Source: Adiantum capillus-veneris (Eukaryota > Streptophyta > Polypodiopsida > Polypodiales > Pteridaceae). Taken from it: a stretch of DNA of 64,000 nt. How positions within the stretch are numbered: the first letter of the stretch is position 1; the number at the start of each line of letters is the position of its first letter. The stretch lies in the NCBI GenBank assembly GCA_014529385.2, contig CM043945.1, positions 150,675,241-150,739,240 of the forward strand, read 5' to 3'. The notes beneath the pieces were generated by a model. It was not told where the DNA came from and did not search any database. It was given only the letters and a program-made list of their open reading frames with translations. Shown here in pieces: positions 45,001-53,904 of this stretch. Position numbers and translations under genes: made by a program.

Positions 45001-45066
45001 TCATCGCGCATCGGGCGCGCTCCCGTCTTCATCGCTCTGTCTTACAGGACATAAATCCATAAAGAA
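45001..45066 (+). promoter_or_regulatory. Conserved leader block with GC hairpin
   Basis: CATCGCGCATCGGGCGCGCT followed by GTCTTCATCGCTCTGTCTTA. The same block is at 62455-62520 in another element. CGCGC-ATCGG-GCGCG can fold as a 5-bp hairpin. It lies between primer site and gag, where RNA packaging signals occur; that role is inferred. Confidence 0.5.
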
Positions 45067-45309
45067 CCCAAGACATGGAACTCATGGAGATTCAACAGAA
45101 TATTTGCAGTTTCTACTCAACGAGCTTCACGACATTCTTTCGCGGCATCCTCAACAGAATCTTCCGATGCTGCAAAGTTTTCAACAATTTTTGAACTACA
45201 TGTTACCCCCTTTGATGCCCCAGGTGGTACCTCCTCTTCCGGCATCATAAGTACAAGAGCTTCCAACGGGCAACCTTCTCAGCCGTCTGTTTCGATCGAG
45301 GGAATCTTC

Positions 45310-46032
45310 GTGCAACCATCTGACCCTGATCCAATGCAACCGCCTTTGCCACCGCCATTGCCCCCACCTCCACCACCGCCACTGCCACTGCCACTGCCAC
45401 TGCCACCAGGCTACAATGGTTGGAGCCCATATGGATACCCTTATTATCCATACCCGGGATATGCGCCTAACCAACCCAAAGATTTCAAAGATGGCGGCAC
45501 GACATTCAAATTTTTCACTTTTTCTGGGATAAAAGATCGCAAGAAAGCATTGCAGTTCCTACAGCAATTCGACAACATCTATGCTTTGGAGAACTATACA
45601 TAAGAATCCAAGATTTCTCGAGCAACGGGATTTCTTAAAGATAATGCTATGCAATGGTGGAGTTCAATCGCGACACAACCGCATGCTCCAAGGACCTGGC
45701 AAGCTTTCAAGACAGTTTTTGCGCGTAGTTACATGACTTCAATGTTTGAAGTTCGGATTTTGGCAGAGTGGGGCAACTTGAAAATGTTTGCCACCGAAAC
45801 CATGGACGAGTATAACCAAAGGTTTCTCGACGTGTATCTTCCAGTGTCCTTCTTTAAGTTCATTTCCTTGGAGGAACAGTGCGAGCGCCACACCATTGGA
45901 CTGCCATTACCATTGCAAGAATATTGTCTCTCCAAACAAGTCTCTACCATGCAAGAGCTTATGGACCATGCCGCGGTCGGCTACAAGCTCATGAAGGGAA
46001 AGCTTGAGTTTACCACAACCTCCGGCCACTAA
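45310..46032 (+). pseudogene. Gag of the 4.1-kb Gypsy
   Basis: A Pro-rich start (MQPSDPDPMQPPLPPPLPP) leads to the gag domain: FFTFSGIKDRKKALQFLQQF, a TAA at 45601, then in the same frame FLKDNAMQWWSSIATQPHAP, EWGNLKMFATETMDEYNQRF and LPLPLQEYCLSKQVSTMQEL. It parallels the gag at 51.4-53.1 kb (FTTFTGFDDRKKALSFLQQF, NAGQWWTTLL). One in-frame stop separates the halves. Confidence 0.88.
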
Positions 46033-46719
46033 CCAGAACTCCCGGCAACAACGAACAAATTCTCGAGAATCCCATGAAAACCAACCTCAACGGCCTCATC
46101 TAACACACCGTCAACGAGACGTCTTGTTACAAGAAGGCCGATGCTTCGAATGTTTCCAAACAGGGCATACGTTCAATACATGTCCTGAGCAAGCCTCAAC
46201 GTCCTCAGGGCAACTTTCTGCTCCCACGTCAAACAGATCCCCGAGGCCACCTCCGGCCAAGAGGGTTAGACCTGCTATTGGACTAGTACCCAATATTTAT
46301 GGTATACACCTCGAGAGTTTAAATGAATTATGCAGAGCTTATGGAAAAGTCAACGGCTTGAAAGCCCTTATTTTCTTTGACCCCGGAGCTATGGAGAACT
46401 TCATTCATCCAGAATTCTTGAAGCTGATGCACTTTGATTATGATGCAGAGGGTGGAGAAATTGAAGCTGAGCTAGCCACGGGGCAAACTCAAAAAAATAT
46501 ATACCGCTCATTGGTGCTCTTCCAATGACTATACAAGATTATCATGGAAAAGCCGATTTCCACATTATGAAGTTGGGCAATTGCGATGTTCTCTTGGGCA
46601 TGCCCTGGCACGACAAGAATGATGCAACTCTTCAAGTTCGGAACCGAACCATCACCGTGATGCAGAAGGGCGAGCCAATTGTCCTCAAAGTTCGGTTGTC
46701 CGAACAAAGCCCTGACTGA
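46004..46719 (+). pseudogene. Zinc knuckle and protease of the 4.1-kb Gypsy
   Basis: Frame overlapping the end of gag: knuckle CFECFQTGHTFNTC (CX2CX4HX4C), a Pro/Ser linker, then protease with LIFFDPGAMENFIHPEFLKL (D-P-G in place of D-S/T-G). A shift at about 46520 leads to the frame 46525-46719 with LGNCDVLLGMPWHDK. It stops at 46719; no RT follows. Confidence 0.87.
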
Positions 46720-46926
46720 CCTCTCTAGTTGTTTTCAAGTTAGATACTTTTGAACATTGTTTGAGAAAGTATTGTTTGAAATTTGTTTAAAATGGATGCT
46801 ATCTGTTTTAAACCTGTCTTGGTGCCGATTTCAATTGTTTGACTCTGGTTTTAAATATTGGTTTCAATGATTGGTGATTTTACTCCCGGGTGGAGAAGTA
46901 AGAAATACTGTTTGGTATTGTTTGAA

Positions 46927-47132
46927 CCTCGGAATGACGCAGGCCGATGCCTGGGGAGCGTTTCGTTGTATGTTTGAAGACCTCGGAACGACGCAGGCCG
47001 ATGTCTGGGGAGCTCCGTTGTATGCTAGAAAACCTCCGAACGACACAGGCCGATGCCTGGGGAGTGTTTGGTTGTATGCATGAACCTCCAAGCGACGCAG
47101 ACTGCAGTCTGGGGAGCGTTTGGTTGTATAGT
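46927..47132 (+). repeat. Four-copy minisatellite, about 52-bp unit
   Basis: Four imperfect units beginning CCTCGGAATGACGCAGGCCG, CCTCGGAACGACGCAGG, CCTCCGAACGACACAGG and CCTCCAAGCGACGCAG, each with CTGGGGAG and GGTTGTAT further on. In the 3' non-coding part of the Gypsy. Confidence 0.9.
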
Positions 47133-47621
47133 CCTCTGAGCTCATGGCCCGGACCTTTTTAGGTTATTTGCGAGGGGAGTAACGAGGTAGTCGTTGAGTA
47201 GCTTCATACCGCAAATCGTTTGTCTTGGGGGAGTTCTCAACGGCACTGTTTGTTGTGTCTTGTAACATGCACATGTAAGCATTTGTGTTGCATTGTGACG
47301 TGCCAACTATTGAATATTCCTAATTGAATGAGATTGCCCTGGTATGTAATTTTCGTGCATCAAGACACCCGTGGAAGATCAGTGCGGTCTCGGTGTGATG
47401 GCTAATTTTACTACGCTAGTATATCAAGAGTTCCGAACTAGACGAAAGGAGAAGCCAACTCCTTTATCAAAAGAGCCGATAGAGAAGCGAACTCCTTAAC
47501 AAAAAAAATAGCAAACAGATTGTCCCTTGGAATGACCCTCGGAAATTTTTTAAAGCTAACTTGAGTTGTTTTGCAGATATGCTGTAATCGCGGACGATTA
47601 CTCTCTTTCAAGAAGGGGAGA

Positions 47622-48285
47622 TGTCACAAACTGCTGACGTGTCAAGTCAATGAAGAGCAAAGCCAACCTTCAGATCACGGCCGAGGGACCTAAACCCTAA
47701 GAAGAACAAGCAACAACAGAAGAAGAAGTCCTACCTACTTATGGGACCCCGTCGATGGGGCCCAAGCAACATAAAGGATTAAAATAAAGCAGGACCCACC
47801 AACACACAACCCGGATTTTCCACTGATTGCTGACGTGGCAGAACTGTACTGATTTCCACGTTTCACACCGACTGTGCTGACGTGGCAGATTTCCGCAAAA
47901 TGCATTGACAGTGCTGACGTGGCAGTTGTACGGATATACGCAAATCGCGCTGGCAAATTTTGGCGCTTTTTAGACCAGGTACTTTTGAGTTTGAAGCTTT
48001 TCATTGTAACTTCTTTTCAGGCCAAGGGCCTTTAAATATGAGGTTAGGGCTCATTCTTTGGCATGCTTCTTGGAGAAGGTGCAAAGTCTGGAGTACCGGC
48101 TTGTACTGTGTTGATGCAATATAAAGAAATACCGAAAGGGGCGCCAAGGTTTGGGGCCAATACTCTCTGGGGTGGAATTCCGCCACTCCGTGTCGCGTGT
48201 CGTCTCTCTCTCTCAGTTCAGTTGTTATTGAAGTGCCTGTTCAGTCTGTTCTTTTCTATTGGCACGTGGTGCCCGTCTTGTGACA
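47622..48285 (+). repeat. 3' LTR of the 4.1-kb Gypsy
   Basis: Preceded by polypurine AGAAGGGGAGA. TGTCACAAACTGC to CTTGTGACA, then the duplicated CCTCT. About 8 bp longer than the 5' LTR through small indels. Confidence 0.95.
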
Positions 48286-48560
48286 CCTCTTGCTATTCAA
48301 GCTTCCCCCACGCCTTGGTTCCTACTTTCAGAGTTTGCTCACATCTGGACGTACCTCTTTCCCACTTGGACGAGATTCTCCCTTCCCTTAGACAAATCGA
48401 GGGGCACTCCGCATTCAGAGACGGATGTGTTGTTGATGCAGAAGGAGCTTTGATAGCTCAATGAGGTAACAAGAAAGGTAAAGGTAAGAAGAAGAAGAAG
48501 AAAAACAAGGACATCGAATGTTACCATTGCCACAAGAAAGGGCACAGAGAATCGTAATGC
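48286..48560 (+). pseudogene. Copia gag (3' part) with disabled zinc knuckle
   Basis: After the Gypsy the Copia gag resumes in several frames (helices, then KKKKKKNKDIECYHCHKKGH). The knuckle CYHCHKKGHRES has a stop codon exactly before its last Cys (TAA, then TGC). Confidence 0.8.
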
Positions 48561-49515
48561 AGAAAGAGGGAGAAACAGACAGCCTCGACTGCAGTTGTAG
48601 CCTCTCACAAAACGGCAGAGGCTCTTGTCGCGTCGACGGACCACGATCTTGCTACATTGGAGCCACCACTCACATGACTCCCCAACAGTCATGGTTTCGC
48701 TCTCTCAGGGAGACTCATGGGCAGACCGTCACTATGGGTGACAACCATGAGATTCTAGTGTCTGGCACAGGCCAGATTACCCTCTTCCGTTCTACCTCAA
48801 GCCCGAAGTTCAGTTCAGTGGAGGCGCTTTAGCCTTTACGTTCCGCACATGGTCTTCAATCTCCTCTGTGTGTCGAGTTTGAACTTTGGACTCTCAAGGA
48901 GCTGACATACACTTTGAGTGGCTTAGTTAATTCTACGACAAGTATGATCCTTGCACACGGTGAGCGCGACGGTTCTCTATACCACCTCACTACTCTTCCG
49001 TCTCGAACCACAGACTCCAAAGTCGTCTTCTGTATGGCATGCATGATTTGGACATCTAAGTTATCAGTAGCTTTAGCGGGCTGCTAGGACCTCTATGGTA
49101 GAGGGTTTACCAGCGATACGCTCCTCATCACGCGTATGCGAGGCTTGCCAGATGGGCAAGCAACACAAGGTTGCCTTTCCGAAGCAAGCATCCAATAGAG
49201 CTTCGCCACCACTTGCATTGGGTCACATTGATCTATGTCGCCCGATGAGCACTCCTTCATTTTCTGGCTCATAGTTTTTGCTTGTGCTTGTGGATGATTT
49301 CAGCACGTACACTTAGGCTTCGTTCTTACAGCTCAAGTCGGAGGCTTTCAGTTTCGTTCGAAATTAGAAGATGATGGTTGAAAAGGAGGAGTTGCATGTC
49401 AAATGTATTCGCTCGGACAGAGGAGGTGAGTTCACCTCGAAGGACTTTGCACAGTGGTGCAAGTCAGAGGGCATCCAGCGCCAGCTAACTTGTTAGGTGC
49501 AGCAGAATGAATGTT
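48561..49515 (+). pseudogene. Copia protease and integrase fragments
   Basis: Protease region with THMTPQQSWFRSLRETHGQT and GDNHEILVSGTGQITL (48671-48785; the catalytic D-S-G itself is degraded). Integrase region: CQMGKQHKVAFPKQASNRAS (end of the HHCC finger), LGHIDLCRPMSTPSFSGS, FLLVLVDDFSTYT and KCIRSDRGGEFTSKDFAQW (second catalytic Asp). Cut just after a VQQNE stretch that corresponds to PQQNG. Confidence 0.87.
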
Positions 49516-49834
49516 TGAACTTTGCTCAAGATGAGTGCTCCGAACTGTGCTCAAGGTTCCTTTTACTTACGGAAGGGAGAGCCTTCCGTTCCTTTAGTGA
49601 GAGAGTGCAATGGACACAAACAAAGTGAATGGACACTGTGAATGGAAGTGCATGAGACTGAGATAGAGAGAGAAGAGAATACGACACCAGAGACGACGTA
49701 AAACCCTCCTCCGAAGGCCCCACTCTCTATGGCGAGAGCGGTCTACTTATGATTGCACAAATCTCTACAATGCTTGGACTTGCCGACGATGTCGACGACG
49801 AGACGGGCTGAAAACTGAAACTGCTAAGGGCTGA
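49516..49834 (-). repeat. Minus-strand LTR, left part (split by Gypsy insertion)
   Basis: End part of a leftward LTR, ending GCAAAGTTCA on the minus strand at the Copia junction. It is separated from its other part (57591-58462) by the 7.75-kb Gypsy, with GCTGA duplicated. Confidence 0.65.
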
Positions 49835-51311
49835 TGTCACCAGCGTGTGACTACTATCTATCCTTTTTGTTGATTTCTTTCTTATTATCTATTTACTTTC
49901 ACTTTTTGGAAACACCCCTCGGGAAATCTAACTGCCCTGCATTGCATAGCTAGTGTGGAACTGTCCAGAGGGAGTCCAAGCCTGAGGGCAAGAGAGCACT
50001 AAGGTTGGACAAGGACTATGGTTAGCCAAGTGGGGTCATTGACTAGCCAAAGTGGAATCCTTTGCTACAGAGGCTACATTTCAGTTCTGGATGTGGCCGC
50101 AGTGTACAAAGAGCGTCGGATGACCTAGAAAGATACAATGGCAGCATCTCCTAAAATTTAGGGAACTGCTATTTTGGGACCTGAAAATGTCTTCGCGTCA
50201 TTACGTGCAGTTTGACATGAGGATATTTTGTTACTCTGTGGCCAAGTCAACAGAGGCTGCAGGTGAGATATTTTTAGACCCGAGGGTCTAAAGCGGGAAA
50301 ATGCACAAATGAGTGACACTTGGCACTCTGAGGCCAGTTTACTACTTATAGAGAAGGCAAAAACGTGATTTATAGCTGGGAGGCTCATTTTGCAAGTCTC
50401 TGTCACAGGTTAAGAGCTATGGAGTGCTTGCTTTCCCTCTTATGCACAGTGCGGTGCCAGGAGTGATGCCCTGTACGCTACGCACTGCCCTCTCTCTCCC
50501 CTTTGGCAGTATGTTATGCCCCTCTAGTGGGCTTTTCATTTGACCAATGTACAGTTGTGTGGGTTCATGCGCGATTGCCGAGGCAAGAGCCTCTTGCACA
50601 GGTACTGGATTAGCTAGCGGCTAATCCCCCCGCAGGTACAGGTGAATTCGGAGAGGTTTCACGCCAGAAATCTCGTCCGATTCAAAGGGCAAGTAGCCCT
50701 ACAGGTGCGGGAGCTCGAGGACTTGCTAAGGATGCGACCGGCACGCTAAACGAAGCCCGAAACAGTGAATTACAGCCTGCTGTGTATTTTTGCAGGTTTA
50801 GGGTTTTGGCCTTAAACGGACCCTAATACCCCCAGGAGGTTCGGGGACGCAAGGGGACCGTTGTGCAGGTGATCTGGTGCATTTTCAGGGCTGAAAACAG
50901 AGAATTCAGCGTGCTGCAGATTCTCGCCAGGTTTTGCAAAGTGCCCGTATGCATCGGGAAAGTCGGTCAATGCGTGGGAATACTGACTGTGAAGGGTTCT
51001 AGTACAGTTATGCTGCCGAAATCGGGCTGGAACAGTGGAAATTCAGCCGAGTTTGTGCAGGGCAGCTTGTAGGGAACCACAGCGTTTATTCCCTCTTTTA
51101 AACAATAAAGAAATACCGAAAGGGGCGCCTAAGTTAGGGGCCAATCTGGTGTCCGTCTACTCATACAGGTGCAATCTAGCAGCCTGTATCCCTCTCCCCT
51201 TTGTTGTGTCTTGAAAGTACAGGTAAAATAGACGACTAACAATGGGTGAAAGCTAAATCAAGGTTTGAAGTAAAGTCTACCGCCCTTTTTGGATTGAACA
51301 GGCCGGTTTCA
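49835..51311 (+). repeat. 5' LTR of the chromodomain Gypsy
   Basis: TGTCACCAGCGTGTGACTAC to GGTTTCA. It contains CAATAAAG with the block AATACCGAAAGGGGCGCC (51107-51129). Short open frames in it (for example 50417-50599 minus) recur in both LTRs and are not genes. Confidence 0.96.
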
Positions 51312-51327
51312 TGGTTCCATCGACGGG
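51312..51327 (+). promoter_or_regulatory. Primer-binding site candidate
   Basis: TGGTTCCATCGACGGG directly after the LTR. The older relative at 15.08 kb has TGGTTCCGTTACCGGG at the same place. The tRNA is not identified. Confidence 0.7.
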
Positions 51328-51368
51328 ATTAAATCACTTTTTCCCATAGAAGTGAGCCTTGGTCAGTT

Positions 51369-53078
51369 TTGGGCTTGAAGACACAGGGGATCATAGACCA
51401 GACACAAGGAATTGCAATTATGGCTGACAGACCAGATGATGTGACTGAAGAGGTTTCCTCTTCACAGGGTCAACAGACACATGAAGTGGGTGAGTCCTCA
51501 AGACCACCACAGACAGATGACGATATATTCAGGACCCAGTTGGCTACTGCTGTGGCTATGTTCACACAAGTAATGCAGAACCCGAGGTTTTTGGCCTTTC
51601 TGCAACCTCCTGTTCCGTCTCAGCAAGTTGGGTCACTGGATCATATTCAAAAGCCTGTTAAGGCTCGAGCACAGGTGATTCATACCGCACAGTCAATGGA
51701 AACACCTGTACACTTGACGGAGAACATGCAGTCTCCACAACCTGTGCCTAAGGTGCAAGAACAGGTGGCGGAGATGCCAGTCTTTCAAGGTGTACCAGTT
51801 CAGCCCGCCACCTTTCAGCAGCCTATAGCTGGTTCTAATGGGCAGGGAAGCAACCTACAGGCTATGCAACAAGTCTTCCCACCACCTTCAGTACACCCTG
51901 GCTATTTTGGAGGTGGATCGGTATTCCAGAGCATGGCTGGTCATGCACCTGGAAATCAGTTTTACAAGCCAGGAACAGTGTTTGGCGGTGCTCAAACGAT
52001 GATGCCTAACCCCATGTATGGTGTCACGGGCATGCTACCAGGTTTTCAGAGCACTCAGGGCCAATTTGGGATGCCACAAGCAAATTTTGGTATGGCTGGA
52101 ATTACAAATCAGCAGCCAAATATGGCATTTCCACGTCAAGTTAATAGCGGCCAAGGAATACAGATGAACCCTAATAGTGTTCCCATGTTTCAGTCACTTC
52201 CATATGACAATTTGACGCCGCTGGAGAGGCCAACTCCGTACAAAGAAGGTGGCAAAGGTGTGTCTTTCACAACCTTTACAGGGTTTGATGACAGGAAGAA
52301 GGCTCTCTCATTCCTCCAACAGTTTGACAAGGCCCATGCAGGGGGAAACTTTACAGAGGCTTCAAAGGTCCGCAAGGCAGCCACTTTCTTGACAGGGAAT
52401 GCGGGACAATGGTGGACAACTTTATTGCTTCAAGGGCAAGCTCCGTCCACATGGATTTACTTTAAGCAGATTTTTGCAGCAGCATGGTTATCTGATGACT
52501 TTGAAGCAGATGTCATGACAGAATGGCACCAGCTAAATGCTGCCACTTGCAGAAATCTAGATGATTACAATCGGAAGTTTTGGAAAGCTCTACTTCCAGT
52601 AACTTCCTATAGGTTTGTGCCATTGACAGAACAGATTGAAAAATACTGTTGTGGCCTACCCAAAGGATTGAGAAAATACTGCACGAAGACAAAAGTCACT
52701 ACTTTGACGCAGCTCATCGAGGTAGCAAACACTGGCAATGGTTTGCTCAAGGGAGAAGATTGTGAATTTAACACTGGCCTCAAGGCAGGATCAGGCAAGA
52801 AAAATTCAGCCAAGAAGCACGTTCCCAATGAGGCTCCTAAAGGGACTCGGGAGTCAGCCAACGCAGGGAAAGATAAAGCTACGGCTGAATCAGAAAAAGG
52901 ACCAACAAAGAAATGGAAAAGACGTTTTTCTCACAAGTCAGAAGAGCAAAAGAAGGTCCTGAGGACAGAGAACAAATGCTTTATGGCCACATTGCTTACA
53001 ACTGTCCTACAAAGAAAAGGCCAGCTGATTCTGAAGACAAGGAGGACACGAAAGGAAAGAAGCCCATGGCTGGTCTAG
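51369..53078 (+). CDS. Gag of the chromodomain Gypsy
   Basis: Open for 569 codons; the likelier start is ATG 51420 (MADRPDDVTEEVSSSQGQQT). A long Gln/Pro/Met-rich region (to about residue 300) precedes the gag domain at about 305-460: FTTFTGFDDRKKALSFLQQF, NAGQWWTTLLLQGQAPSTW, LDDYNRKFWKALLPVTSYRF. A Lys-rich linker follows. The zinc knuckle is broken: ENKCF is followed after a missing stretch of about 13 bases by YGHIAYNCP, read in the -1 frame, so this frame ends in unrelated residues. Gag should still assemble but with an impaired nucleocapsid. Confidence 0.92.
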   Translation: MGLKTQGIIDQTQGIAIMADRPDDVTEEVSSSQGQQTHEVGESSRPPQTDDDIFRTQLATAVAMFTQVMQNPRFLAFLQPPVPSQQVGSLDHIQKPVKARAQVIHTAQSMETPVHLTENMQSPQPVPKVQEQVAEMPVFQGVPVQPATFQQPIAGSNGQGSNLQAMQQVFPPPSVHPGYFGGGSVFQSMAGHAPGNQFYKPGTVFGGAQTMMPNPMYGVTGMLPGFQSTQGQFGMPQANFGMAGITNQQPNMAFPRQVNSGQGIQMNPNSVPMFQSLPYDNLTPLERPTPYKEGGKGVSFTTFTGFDDRKKALSFLQQFDKAHAGGNFTEASKVRKAATFLTGNAGQWWTTLLLQGQAPSTWIYFKQIFAAAWLSDDFEADVMTEWHQLNAATCRNLDDYNRKFWKALLPVTSYRFVPLTEQIEKYCCGLPKGLRKYCTKTKVTTLTQLIEVANTGNGLLKGEDCEFNTGLKAGSGKKNSAKKHVPNEAPKGTRESANAGKDKATAESEKGPTKKWKRRFSHKSEEQKKVLRTENKCFMATLLTTVLQRKGQLILKTRRTRKERSPWLV

Positions 53079-53880
53079 TGCCAGATATGGTGGGCGACAA
53101 GCCAAATTCAGATGCAAGTGAGCTTTGCAGAGCATGGGGAAAGGTCAGGGATCAAACAGTGCTTATCTTCTTTGATCCAGGTGCCAAAGCCAACTTTATT
53201 TCCCCAGAATTGGCTTCAAAGTTGGGAATCAGACCTGAAGAGATGGGGTATACAGCAGAGGCAGGTTTGGCATGTCCTGGCCATACAGAGGCTGTGACAC
53301 CCATCATTGGAAAGTTGCGTCTACATATCCAGTCCTATGTAGATGCTGAAGAATTTTACATCATGCCACTGGACGGATGTGATGTGTTGTTAGGTATTCC
53401 TTGGTTGTTTCGTGTACAGGGAATCATGGATGCCTACAACAAAAAGATCACTGTACAGAGCAGGGGAAAGACTCACATTCTGGATGTAAAGCTTAAAGGG
53501 GAGTCTATTCCTATTGTATCAGCTTTTGCTATTACTTCTGTAATGAAAAAGCATCTTTCTGCGTACTTGGTTTTTGCACGTGAAGTGTCAGATTGTGATG
53601 AATCAAATTTATCTGTGCTAGATAAAGAAAGGTCAATGTTTTTACAACAGTATAGTGACTGTTTCTCCGATTCATTACCATCTCAATTACCGCCAGAGAG
53701 ACCCGAGGACCATGCGATAGATTTGGTGCCAAGCAATAGCCCACTAAATAAGCCTCCGTACAGGGTTAGTGCGGCTCAGCAGAAAGAGATAATGGGCCAA
53801 GTACAGGAGCTGTTAGAAAAGGGGCTGATTCAGCCCAGTTCATCTCCATTCTGTTCTCCAGTGTTGTTGGTGCAGATTTC
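52913..53880 (+). CDS. Knuckle remnant, protease and RT N-terminus (truncated)
   Basis: The -1 frame after the knuckle lesion: YGHIAYNCPTKKR, then protease LIFFDPGAKANFISPELASK (D-P-G) and MPLDGCDVLLGIPWLFRVQG. It proceeds to the start of RT (HAIDLVPSNSPLNKPPYRVS, LEKGLIQPSSSPFCSPVLLV) and stops there: where the RT palm should begin the sequence jumps to the end of RNase H at about 53878, out of frame. No YxDD motif exists in the element. Confidence 0.9.
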
Positions 53881-53904
53881 GTTGTCCAAACGGATCATCA
53901 GACC

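Larger units (their letters stand above)
44186..48285 (+). mobile_element. Non-autonomous Gypsy element, 4.1 kb
   Basis: Complete structure: 656-bp and 664-bp LTRs bounded by TGTCACA and TGTGACA, initiator-Met primer site, gag and protease, 0.9 kb of 3' sequence with a minisatellite, polypurine tract and the 5-bp duplication CCTCT in the Copia host. It lacks RT, RNase H and integrase. The single truncated LTR at 12275 belongs to the same family. Confidence 0.94.
42951..49515 (+). mobile_element. Decayed Ty1/copia element carrying a nested Gypsy
   Basis: A plus-strand Copia remnant: leader (42951-43598) with recurring TGCGTTTTCTG words, gag, zinc knuckle, protease and integrase fragments. It is interrupted by the Gypsy at 44186-48285. 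Reverse transcriptase and RNase H are absent; the element is cut at 49515 by a minus-strand LTR. LTR ends were not identified. Confidence 0.82.

Noticed and set aside
44186-48285. Possible CRISPR-like spaced repeats (the about 52-bp units)
   Set aside because: Units are contiguous and imperfect, without unique spacers, and lie in a eukaryotic retrotransposon.
50417-50599. Minus-strand frame MQEALASAIAHEPTQL..., repeated at 56691-56873 and, in plus orientation, at 15751-16044
   Set aside because: It lies inside LTRs; the repetition follows from LTR duplication, and no other coding signal is present.
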